64,000 nt of DNA from [Clostridium] ultunense DSM 10521 (GTDB lineage Bacteria > Bacillota > Clostridia > Tissierellales > Tepidimicrobiaceae). Below the pieces are notes generated by a model. That model saw only the letters and a list, made by a program, of their open reading frames with translations. It was not told the DNA's origin and searched no databases. Shown one piece after another: positions 17,205 through 24,488 of this stretch; position 1 is the first letter of the stretch, and each line of letters begins with the position of its first letter. A program made the translations under genes and the position numbers. Location of the stretch: assembly GCF_000511955.1 (NCBI RefSeq), contig NZ_AZSU01000002.1:386696-450695 (forward strand), in the 5' to 3' direction.

Positions 17205-18935
17205 ATGTTTCTAAGAAACAAAAGGTTGTTAAGTCTATTTTTATCCTTAGCACTAGTATTAGGTATGCTTTTAGTACCGGTACAAAATTTAGTGTTCGCT
17301 GAGGAAGGGGAAGTAGTCAAACTTACCATTGTCCATACTAATGATATTCATAGTAGGGTTACAACTGGTGACAATGAAATTGGATTCCCTAGGTTAGCAA
17401 CAAAGGTAAAAGAGTTAAAGGAAGAGAATCCAAATGTATTGGTATTAGATGCAGGTGATACTATTCATGGTTTACCAATAATAACCGTTTCCCGTGGGGA
17501 AGCAATGATTAGGCTAATGAATGAAATAGGTTATGATGCTATGACTCCAGGAAACCATGATTTTAACTATGGTTATGATAGGCTGGTTGAATTAAATGAA
17601 ATGGCAGGGTTTCCAATATTAGCTGCAAATGTTATTAAAGATGATGGCACTAAGGATTTAGAGGAATATACTATAAAAGAGGTAGATGGACTTAAAATAG
17701 GTATATTTGGATTGGCTACAGAAGAAAGCAAGTATAAATCTAATCCTAAAAATACTGAAGGGATAGATATTGTAGATCCAGTAGCTAAAGCAGAAGAAAT
17801 GGTTCAAAAATTAAAGGAAGAAGAAGTAGATATGATAATAGCCTTAGTTCATATTGGTGTAGACGATGAAAGCAATCCAAAGTCTTCTGATATAGCAGAA
17901 AAAGTAGAAGGGATAGATTTAATGGTAGATGGACATAGCCATACCCTTTTAGAAGCGGGAAGATTAATTGGAGATACTTTACTAGTTCAAACAGGAAACT
18001 ATCTTAACAATATTGGAATTGTAAATATAGAATTTACTGATGGTGAAATAACTAAAAAAGAAGCCACACTATTTACTAGGGAAGAAGCGGAAGAATTAAA
18101 AGAAGATGAAGAAGTTAAAGGAATAATCGAAGGCTTAGAAGAAGAGAATAAGGAAGTATTATCAACGGTAATTGGAAGTACTAAGGTGAGACTAGATGGA
18201 GATAGGGAAATAGTTAGGACCCAAGAGTCTAATTTTGGTAACCTAATGGCTGATGCTATGCTTAGTATAACGGGAGCTGATGTGGCTATAACAAATGGTG
18301 GAGGAATTAGATCTCCTATTGAAATAGGTGAAATTACTAAAGGCCATGTATTAGAAGCTTTCCCATTTGGTAACTATGGAGTTATGATGGAGATCAAAGG
18401 TATAGATATATTGAATGCTCTAGAACATGGGGTTACAGAATATCCAGAGTCTGCAGGGAAATTCCCTCAAGTAGCTGGTATGACCTTTAAAATAGATCCA
18501 ACTGGAGAACCAGGCAATAGAGTAAAAGACCTAGTAATTAAAGGCGAACCTGTAGATTTAAATAAGGTATATAAATTAGCTACTAATGATTTTATGGCTG
18601 TTGGTGGAGATGGTTATGAAGCTTTAGCAAACGGAAATATTGTGGCTGAATTTGCAGCTTTTGATGAGATGTTAGCTCAGTATATACAAGAATTAGGAGA
18701 AGTAGATATTTCTGTTGAAGGTAGGATAACAGAAGTAGAAAAAGGAGAAGAATCAGAAAAGATAGAAGAACCAGAAGTAGCAGTAGAAGAAACCTATATA
18801 GTAAAATCGGGAGATGTACTGTGGAGAATTGCTGAAAAGTTCAACACTACATGGGAAAGATTAGCTGAATATAATAAACTTAAAAACCCACATTTAATAT
18901 TCCCAGGACAGAAAATATTGGTACCTACAAAATAG
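17205..18935 (+). CDS. Secreted UshA-type 5'-nucleotidase with LysM anchor
   Basis: 576 residues with a signal peptide (LLSLFLSLALVLGMLLV, cleavage near VFAEE). The metallophosphatase domain carries HTNDIHSR, DAGDTIHG, TPGNHDFNYG, ALVHIGVD and VDGHSHT; the C-terminal substrate domain carries ESNFGNLMADAML, ITNGGGIRSPI, AFPFGNYGV and FMAVGGDGYEA, typical of UshA/YfkN 5'-nucleotidases. A LysM repeat occupies the last 46 residues and matches that of the nucleotidase two genes upstream at about 39 of 46 positions, while the catalytic domains belong to different subgroups. Probable role: extracellular nucleotide salvage on the cell wall. GGGGGA ribosome site before the ATG; terminator follows. Confidence 0.92.
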   Translation: MFLRNKRLLSLFLSLALVLGMLLVPVQNLVFAEEGEVVKLTIVHTNDIHSRVTTGDNEIGFPRLATKVKELKEENPNVLVLDAGDTIHGLPIITVSRGEAMIRLMNEIGYDAMTPGNHDFNYGYDRLVELNEMAGFPILAANVIKDDGTKDLEEYTIKEVDGLKIGIFGLATEESKYKSNPKNTEGIDIVDPVAKAEEMVQKLKEEEVDMIIALVHIGVDDESNPKSSDIAEKVEGIDLMVDGHSHTLLEAGRLIGDTLLVQTGNYLNNIGIVNIEFTDGEITKKEATLFTREEAEELKEDEEVKGIIEGLEEENKEVLSTVIGSTKVRLDGDREIVRTQESNFGNLMADAMLSITGADVAITNGGGIRSPIEIGEITKGHVLEAFPFGNYGVMMEIKGIDILNALEHGVTEYPESAGKFPQVAGMTFKIDPTGEPGNRVKDLVIKGEPVDLNKVYKLATNDFMAVGGDGYEALANGNIVAEFAAFDEMLAQYIQELGEVDISVEGRITEVEKGEESEKIEEPEVAVEETYIVKSGDVLWRIAEKFNTTWERLAEYNKLKNPHLIFPGQKILVPTK

Positions 18936-18945
18936 AATAATATTT

Positions 18946-18992
18946 AATAAGTTCTCACCAAGGTGTTTGATACCAAGGTGGGAACTTATTTA
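18946..18992 (+). terminator. Terminator after the second nucleotidase, hybrid repeat
   Basis: AATAAGTTCTCACC pairs with GGTGGGAACTTATT, ending in T-rich DNA. Its loop carries AGGTGTTTGATACC, the second copy of the sequence in the ftcD terminator at 14027. Confidence 0.85.
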
Positions 18993-19022
18993 TGATAGCT
19001 GAAATATAGGAGGAGGCATAAG

Positions 19023-19991
19023 ATGAAAGAAATACAATTTACAGATATAGATGGAATCAAGGTAGGTCATGCTCAGGATTTAAAAGCTGCAACTGGTTGT
19101 ACAGTAATTATATGTGAGGAAGGTGCCACTGGTGGAGTAGATGTAAGAGGAGGGTCTCCCGGAACTAGGGAGACGGATTTATTAGATCCACAAAATTTAG
19201 TGGATAAAATCCATGCTGTAATGCTATCTGGAGGCTCAGCTTTTGGGCTGGATGCAGCTTCTGGAGCTATGAAATACTTAGAAGAAAAGGATATTGGATT
19301 CGATGTACAAGTAACTAAGGTACCTATTGTATGTAGTGCAGTGTTATTTGATTTGGTAGTAGGAGATTATAAAGTAAGGCCTGATTTAGAAATGGGATAT
19401 AAAGCCTGTGTTAATGCAACGGAAAAGGAATGCCCTAATGGAAATATTGGTGCAGGAACTGGGGCGACTGTAGGAAAATTTTTAGGGATAGAAAGGGCTA
19501 TGAAAGGTGGATTAGGGTCATATGCCATCCAGATAGGAGATTTAAAGGTAGGTGCTATAGTAGCTGTCAATGCCTTAGGAGATATTATCGATCCAGAAAC
19601 TGGAGAGGTTTTAGCGGGCTTATTAGATGAAGATAAGAAAAATTTAGCTGGAACGGAAAATATAATGGCTAAAAAGTATAGTGAAAAGAAGAATATTTTT
19701 AGTGGTAATACTACTATAGGTGTTGTAGCCACCAACGGAATATTTACAAAGGCTGAGGCTAATAAGCTAGCTTCCATGTCTCATAATGGTTATGCAAGAA
19801 CCATGAGGCCAGCTCATTCCATATTTGATGGCGATACTATATTTGCTATGGCCACAGGGAAAATAGAAGCTGATATAAACGTAGTAGGATTTTTAGCAGC
19901 AAGAGCTATGGAGAGAGCAGTAGTAAATGCTATTAAATCTGCAGAATCTGCCTATGGTTTTAAAGCTTATAGAGAATTAAATATGGATTAG
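19023..19991 (+). CDS. P1-family peptidase (DmpA-like aminopeptidase/esterase)
   Basis: 322 residues of the self-cleaving P1 family (L-aminopeptidase D-amidase, DmpA type). Conserved blocks: GHAQDLKAATGCTVI, GGVDVRGGSPGTRETDLL, AVMLSGGSAFGLDAASG, NIGAGTGATVGK, and NTTIGVVATNGIFTKAEANK followed by HNGYARTMRPAHS and DGDTIFAMATG. By analogy with the family the Asn-Thr at the start of the NTTIG block is the site of autocleavage, leaving Thr as N-terminal nucleophile. No signal peptide. It is monocistronic, between two terminators, with GGAGGAGG before the ATG. Substrate is unknown; small peptides or amides are likely. Confidence 0.9.
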   Translation: MKEIQFTDIDGIKVGHAQDLKAATGCTVIICEEGATGGVDVRGGSPGTRETDLLDPQNLVDKIHAVMLSGGSAFGLDAASGAMKYLEEKDIGFDVQVTKVPIVCSAVLFDLVVGDYKVRPDLEMGYKACVNATEKECPNGNIGAGTGATVGKFLGIERAMKGGLGSYAIQIGDLKVGAIVAVNALGDIIDPETGEVLAGLLDEDKKNLAGTENIMAKKYSEKKNIFSGNTTIGVVATNGIFTKAEANKLASMSHNGYARTMRPAHSIFDGDTIFAMATGKIEADINVVGFLAARAMERAVVNAIKSAESAYGFKAYRELNMD

Positions 19992-20006
19992 TAATATAGA
20001 AATATA

Positions 20007-20050
20007 ACTCCCTCTTATTTCAATATAAAATGAGAGGGAGTCTTTGTTTA
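20007..20050 (+). terminator. Intrinsic terminator after the P1 peptidase
   Basis: ACTCCCTCTTATTT pairs with AAATGAGAGGGAGT (wobble and small bulge), followed by CTTTGTTT. About 15 bases after the stop codon. Confidence 0.82.
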
Positions 20051-20174
20051 TAGGTAGTATTAAAAAAACCTATACAATCTATACTTACATAGATTTTATT
20101 AATTGGAATAAAAGGATTAATTATGCTAAAATAGCTAAAGGTTCAAGAATAATAAGGATAATAAGGAGAAAGTT

Positions 20175-20954
20175 ATGGAAGAGCCAAAGGGAAATATAGT
20201 ATTTGCATCCTTAAAAAATATTTCAAAGAGTTTTGGAAAAGTAAATGCTTTAAAGAATGTAACTATGGAAATTGAAAAGAATAAAATAACAGCAATAGTT
20301 GGAGATAATGGTTCTGGTAAAAGTACCCTTATTAAAATTCTATCTGGTACTATAAGACCGGATAGTGGGAGTATATACATAGAGGATAATCTTTACAAAT
20401 ATATCACACCTAAACTAGCTTATGAAAAAGGTATAGCAACAGTTTATCAAGATTTGGCTTTAGATAATTTTAGGGATGTGACCGGAAATATTTTTTTAGG
20501 TAAGGAGATAACTAAATTCGGTTTTATATTGGATTATGAAAAGATGTATAGAGAAACTGAGTTTCTACTAAAAAACCTTAATATAAATATTCCTTATTTA
20601 AAAACACCTGTAGGTTATTTGTCGGGAGGCCAGAGGCAGTCTGTGGCAATTGGAAGGGCTGTTTACCAGGGGAAAAAACTAATAATTTTTGATGAGCCAA
20701 CAGCTGCCATGGGGGTAAAGGAATCTACAGCAGCTAATCACTTGATAAAATCGTTACCTGATAAAGGATTTGCAGTACTAATTATAAGTCATGATATATA
20801 TCAGGTATTTGATATATCTGATAGAATTTTTATTCTGGAACATGGTGAAGTAGTTGATGATGTAATGAAAAACCAAGTTACACCGCAGGAACTAAGGGAG
20901 AGAATTAGCCTTGGGGCTAAGAATTGTTTAAGAGAGAGTGAATGTATTGATTAA
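20175..20954 (+). CDS. Ribose-type ABC transporter ATPase, single-domain
   Basis: 259 residues with one ABC domain: Walker A GDNGSGKST (near residue 42), signature LSGGQRQSVAIGRAV, Walker B LIIFDEPTAAMG, and switch ISHDIYQVF. Sugar importers of the RbsA/MglA class usually have a double ATPase of about 500 residues; this half-size version (FrcA/XylG-like arrangement) forms a homodimer in related systems. Part of an operon: ATPase, permease, lipoprotein, PsuG-like enzyme. AAGGAG lies before the ATG. No substrate-specific feature can be seen. Confidence 0.9.
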   Translation: MEEPKGNIVFASLKNISKSFGKVNALKNVTMEIEKNKITAIVGDNGSGKSTLIKILSGTIRPDSGSIYIEDNLYKYITPKLAYEKGIATVYQDLALDNFRDVTGNIFLGKEITKFGFILDYEKMYRETEFLLKNLNINIPYLKTPVGYLSGGQRQSVAIGRAVYQGKKLIIFDEPTAAMGVKESTAANHLIKSLPDKGFAVLIISHDIYQVFDISDRIFILEHGEVVDDVMKNQVTPQELRERISLGAKNCLRESECID

Positions 20955-21915
20955 AGGATATGATAAGAAGTCTGTTGGAATAGAAAAACCTTTTACACAA
21001 TTATTTTTACTTGGAATTATGATTTTATTAGTTATATTTTTGTCAATAAAATCTCCATATTTTCTTACTTGGAATAATTTAAGAAATATACTTGACCATA
21101 CTTCAACACAGTTAATAATGGCCATAGGAATGACTTTCGTGATTTCTTCTGGAGGTATTGATTTATCTGTAGGAAGTATTGTTGCACTAACTGGAATATG
21201 TATTGGATTAATGCTAAAGGGTGGAGTATCTGTAGTGTTGTCATCTATAATAGGGGTTTTAATAGGTGGGATATTAGGTGCTATTAATGGTGTTATTATT
21301 TCAAAGCTTAAAATAGCTCCTTTTATTGTGACTATAGGTAGTATGTCCCTATTTAGAGGAATTAGCTTGGTAATAACAGAGGGTATGCCAATATACGGTT
21401 TTCCTCCCCAAATTACATATTTTGGAAAAGGGGATCTTGGTAAGATCAATCCTCCAATAATATTAGGAATATTTATGGCTATACTCTCTGTTTTTTTACT
21501 TAAATATACAAAATGGGGACAATATAGCCTTGCTCTAGGTGGAAATGAGGAGGCCTTAAGACGAGTAGGGGTTTCTGTTAATTTTTACAAGACAACAATT
21601 TACATATTTTCTGGATTAATGGCTGGATTAGCAGGATTAATCTATATATCAAGGCTTAATGCAGCTGAACCTAATGCAGGGTTTATGCTAGAATCAGATA
21701 TTATTGCTGCTGTCATTTTAGGAGGAACTTCTATGAAAGGAGGTAAAGCTAGTATTGGTGGTACAGTAATAGCTTGCCTTCTGTTAGGAGTAGTTAGAAA
21801 TGGCCTAACTTTATTGAGTATTTCTTCATATTATCAGCAGTTGTTCATAGGGGCAATCATTATCATATCTGTATCAATATCAGAAATAAGGCAAAGAAGA
21901 CAGATACAGATTTGA
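20938..21915 (+). CDS. Ribose-type ABC transporter permease
   Basis: 325 residues, about ten membrane helices, RbsC family (BPD_transp_2): GMTFVISSGGIDLSVGSIVAL near residue 62, GGNEEALRRVGVSV, and AAVILGGTSMKGGKASIGGT near residue 260. The GTG start lies 17 bases inside the ATPase gene, giving overlap and likely coupling. Imports a sugar or nucleoside with its neighbours. Confidence 0.92.
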   Translation: MNVLIKGYDKKSVGIEKPFTQLFLLGIMILLVIFLSIKSPYFLTWNNLRNILDHTSTQLIMAIGMTFVISSGGIDLSVGSIVALTGICIGLMLKGGVSVVLSSIIGVLIGGILGAINGVIISKLKIAPFIVTIGSMSLFRGISLVITEGMPIYGFPPQITYFGKGDLGKINPPIILGIFMAILSVFLLKYTKWGQYSLALGGNEEALRRVGVSVNFYKTTIYIFSGLMAGLAGLIYISRLNAAEPNAGFMLESDIIAAVILGGTSMKGGKASIGGTVIACLLLGVVRNGLTLLSISSYYQQLFIGAIIIISVSISEIRQRRQIQI

Positions 21916-21956
21916 TAATTGCAGAAAACATATTTTAAAGGAGATGAAGTAATAAA

Positions 21957-23057
21957 ATGAAAAAAGTTATATCATTAGTATTAGTTTTAACTATGTTAAT
22001 TAGCATGCTAATTGGTTGTACGTCTAAGGATATGGAAACTAGAGAATTAGATAGTACAAAGGATGCAGAAGAAATGGATTTAGTAGAAGAAAATAATAGT
22101 GAAGAGGAAGGTAATTCTAAAATTGCTGAAATGGAAGAAATATTAATGGATCAATTGGAACCAATGCCAGAACTTGATGGAGGAGAAAAAATTGGTGTTT
22201 TAATAATTTCTCTTACTAATCCCTTCTGGTCAAATATGAAGGATAAATATGAAAAGGCTGGAGAAGAATTAGGAATTGAAGTAGAAGTACTATCTGCACC
22301 TACAGAAGGTGATACTACTTCCCAACTTGAGACATTAGATGGAATGATAGTGAAGGATTACGATGCTATTATATTTTCACCAATAGATGGTAACAATTTA
22401 ATTCCAGGGCTATTAAGAGCTAATCAAGCTAATGTACCCGTAATAAATTTAGGGCCTGGAGTAAATCAAGATGCATTAAAAGAACAAGGTGGACATGTGG
22501 ATGGCATTATTACTGTGGATTTCGAGAATCAAGGTAAAATGGTTGCCGAAGATATGTTAAAACAAATGCCTGATGGTGGCAAAGTAGCAATAATACAAGG
22601 TATCCCTGGAGCTGGACAGAGTGAAGGTCGTACTAAAGGAGCAAAAGAGGTCTTTGAAAACACAGAAGGAGTTGAAATTGTAAGTATTCAACCTGGGAAT
22701 TGGGATAGAAATACAGCTTATAATATTGCTACAGATCTTATTCAAGCTCATCCAGATTTAAAAGGAATATTTGCTTGTAATGATGTAATGGCTCTTGCTG
22801 CAGTAGAAGCTTTAGAAACAGCTGATAAAAAGGATGGAATTATAGTATATGGTGTAGATTTTACAGAAGAGGCACAGGTAGCTATAAAGGAAGGGCGTCT
22901 TGATGGTTCTATTACCTATTCCCCATCGGTATATACAAAAGCAGCTTTGCTTTTATCTCTAAAAATTGTTCAAGGTGAAGAAGTGGAAGGCCCAGTATAC
23001 TCTCCCCTTGCAGTGGTAAATAAGGAGAATATAAATGATTTTGACGGATGGAAATAG
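21957..23057 (+). CDS. Sugar/nucleoside-binding lipoprotein (periplasmic-binding-protein 4 type)
   Basis: 366 residues. Lipobox LIGC near residue 21, then an acidic spacer of about 45 residues rich in Glu, before a ribose-binding-type domain: IGVLIISLTNPFWSNMKDK, YDAIIFSPIDGNNLIP, GIPGAGQSEGRTKGAKE, ACNDVMALAAVEALE and VYGVDFTEEAQ. It binds the ligand of the importer encoded just upstream. Its last codons overlap the next gene, whose ribosome site (AAGGAG) lies within it. Confidence 0.92.
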   Translation: MKKVISLVLVLTMLISMLIGCTSKDMETRELDSTKDAEEMDLVEENNSEEEGNSKIAEMEEILMDQLEPMPELDGGEKIGVLIISLTNPFWSNMKDKYEKAGEELGIEVEVLSAPTEGDTTSQLETLDGMIVKDYDAIIFSPIDGNNLIPGLLRANQANVPVINLGPGVNQDALKEQGGHVDGIITVDFENQGKMVAEDMLKQMPDGGKVAIIQGIPGAGQSEGRTKGAKEVFENTEGVEIVSIQPGNWDRNTAYNIATDLIQAHPDLKGIFACNDVMALAAVEALETADKKDGIIVYGVDFTEEAQVAIKEGRLDGSITYSPSVYTKAALLLSLKIVQGEEVEGPVYSPLAVVNKENINDFDGWK

Positions 23058-23844
23058 ACCTAAAAACTACTTGGTAGAAACGGCTTTGTTAGGCCATGGC
23101 CTTATATCCGTAGAGGATTATGAGATATTATCTGCTTGGCCCAAAGGAGCAATGTTAGCTTGGATGGAAAAGGGAAAAATACGCATAGGAACCATTGAGG
23201 AGTTCATCACATCAAGACAGGAAAGGGATAGCTGGACTAGACTTGATGGCCGTAAGGTTAAAGAAGAGTGTAATACTAATATAAACGCCTATCTTACAGC
23301 TTCAGGTACTATGGCAGTAGCCAAAGAAATAGGCTGCCCGGTAGTAGTTTCAGCTGGTATAGGAGGAATAGGAGATATTAAAGAGGAAAGGCTTTGTTAT
23401 GACTTACCTGCTCTTTCCCAAATGGATATTACCCTTGTGGCTACATCACCTAAAGATATGCTAGATATAGAAGGGACTTTAAACTGGCTTAAGGATCACG
23501 GGGTAAATATATTAGGGTTTGAAACAGAATATTGTGATGGATATATATTAAGTCTTAAGCCTTATAGGCTATTAAAGAAATTATCCTATGAAGATGCAAA
23601 TCAATTGGAATATGGTTGTAATCTAGTTTTAAATCCAATACCTAAGGATCAACGCTTGAAAGATGGATCTTTTTTAGAGGAAGCTATTAGAGCTGGTAAA
23701 GAAGCTGAAGAAAAAGGACAACATTATCATCCAGCAGCTAATGCTTGTTTTGATAGACTGAGTTTTGGTTTATCATCAAAAATTCAACTTGAATCTTTAA
23801 TTTCTAATATAAAATTAGCAGAGATAATAACTGAGAATAAATAG
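23035..23844 (+). CDS. Divergent pseudouridine-5'-phosphate glycosidase (PsuG/IndA) homologue
   Basis: 269 residues. Weak but ordered similarity to PsuG, which splits the C-C glycosidic bond of pseudouridine 5'-phosphate: LVETALLGHGLIS at the N-terminus, NINAYLTASGTMAVAKEIGC, VVSAGIGGIGD, TSPKDMLDIEGTLNWL, VNILGFETE, VLNPIPKDQ and a C-terminal helix pair. Lys140 in SPKDMLDI aligns with the Schiff-base lysine of PsuG (Lys166 in E. coli), as I recall the family. It overlaps the binding-protein gene by 23 bases with its own AAGGAG site, so it belongs to the importer operon. No pseudouridine kinase (PsuK) is encoded nearby, and the enzyme is shorter than PsuG (about 305), so the real substrate may differ. 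Confidence 0.7.
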   Translation: MILTDGNRPKNYLVETALLGHGLISVEDYEILSAWPKGAMLAWMEKGKIRIGTIEEFITSRQERDSWTRLDGRKVKEECNTNINAYLTASGTMAVAKEIGCPVVVSAGIGGIGDIKEERLCYDLPALSQMDITLVATSPKDMLDIEGTLNWLKDHGVNILGFETEYCDGYILSLKPYRLLKKLSYEDANQLEYGCNLVLNPIPKDQRLKDGSFLEEAIRAGKEAEEKGQHYHPAANACFDRLSFGLSSKIQLESLISNIKLAEIITENK

Positions 23845-23908
23845 TATAAGGAAATCAAGTGGTGAATAAATTTTTTGCCATTTGATTTTTGCTTTTTAAT
23901 TTTTAATA

Positions 23909-23964
23909 TTGACAATACCAAATAATTAACATATAATGAAAGTACACTAAATTGGTATAACTTT
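23909..23964 (+). promoter_or_regulatory. Consensus promoter and operator-like site of the Rrf2 gene
   Basis: TTGACA, a 17-base spacer and TATAAT match the vegetative consensus perfectly. Directly after the -10 lies AAGTACACTAAATTGGTA (from 23940), nearly palindromic around ACTA-N3-TGGT. A very similar sequence stands before cooS at 24429-24452, so both are probably bound by the Rrf2 protein. Confidence 0.75.
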
Positions 23965-23981
23965 AAACAAGGAGAAGATCA

Positions 23982-24398
23982 ATGAGAATAACTCAAGAAG
24001 CAGATTATGCTCTAAGAGCTGTATATTATCTATGTACAATGGAGCCAGGTGCTAGGGTAAGTGCAAATATAATAGCAGGGGAACAAAATATACCTGTTAG
24101 ATTTCTATTAAAATTACTACAGAAATTGAGAAATGCAGGATTGGTAGAATCTTTTATGGGGGTAAATGGAGGATATGTTTTAAATAGAAAACCGCAGGAT
24201 ATAACTTTATTAGATGTGGTAGAAGCCGTAGATGGGCCTATTTATATAAATAGATGTCTATACGACCCAGAGGAATGTAATAATATTGGTGTAAAAAATT
24301 GTTCTATTCATAAAGCTTTATACCATGTTCAAGAGAATTTAAAAAAGGATTTAGAATCCATTAATTTTCAAACCATTTTAGATGATTATAAAATATAG
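23982..24398 (+). CDS. Rrf2-family iron-sulfur transcription regulator
   Basis: 138 residues of the IscR/NsrR family. An N-terminal winged helix (MRITQEADYALRAVYYL, then IPVRFLLKLLQKLRNAGLV and the wing GVNGGYVLNRKP) is followed by a dimer helix and three cysteines, Cys92, Cys99 and Cys107, which in this family hold a [2Fe-2S] or [4Fe-4S] cluster sensing redox state, oxygen or NO. It stands immediately before the CO dehydrogenase operon and both promoters share an operator-like motif, so it probably controls itself and cooS. Confidence 0.9.
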   Translation: MRITQEADYALRAVYYLCTMEPGARVSANIIAGEQNIPVRFLLKLLQKLRNAGLVESFMGVNGGYVLNRKPQDITLLDVVEAVDGPIYINRCLYDPEECNNIGVKNCSIHKALYHVQENLKKDLESINFQTILDDYKI

Positions 24399-24428
24399 GA
24401 AGTGTATAACTTCCATATATTTTTAAAT

Positions 24429-24452
24429 AAAAGTACACCAAAGTGGTAAACG
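24429..24452 (+). promoter_or_regulatory. Operator-like site before cooS
   Basis: AAGTACACCAAAGTGGTAAA, with the palindrome ACCA-N3-TGGT, matches the site at the Rrf2 promoter over most positions. The -35/-10 for cooS is not clear; TTAAAT just upstream sits where the -10 lies in the Rrf2 promoter. Confidence 0.6.
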
Positions 24453-24488
24453 TTAACATGATAAGTATAATATTAAGGGGGTATTTTT

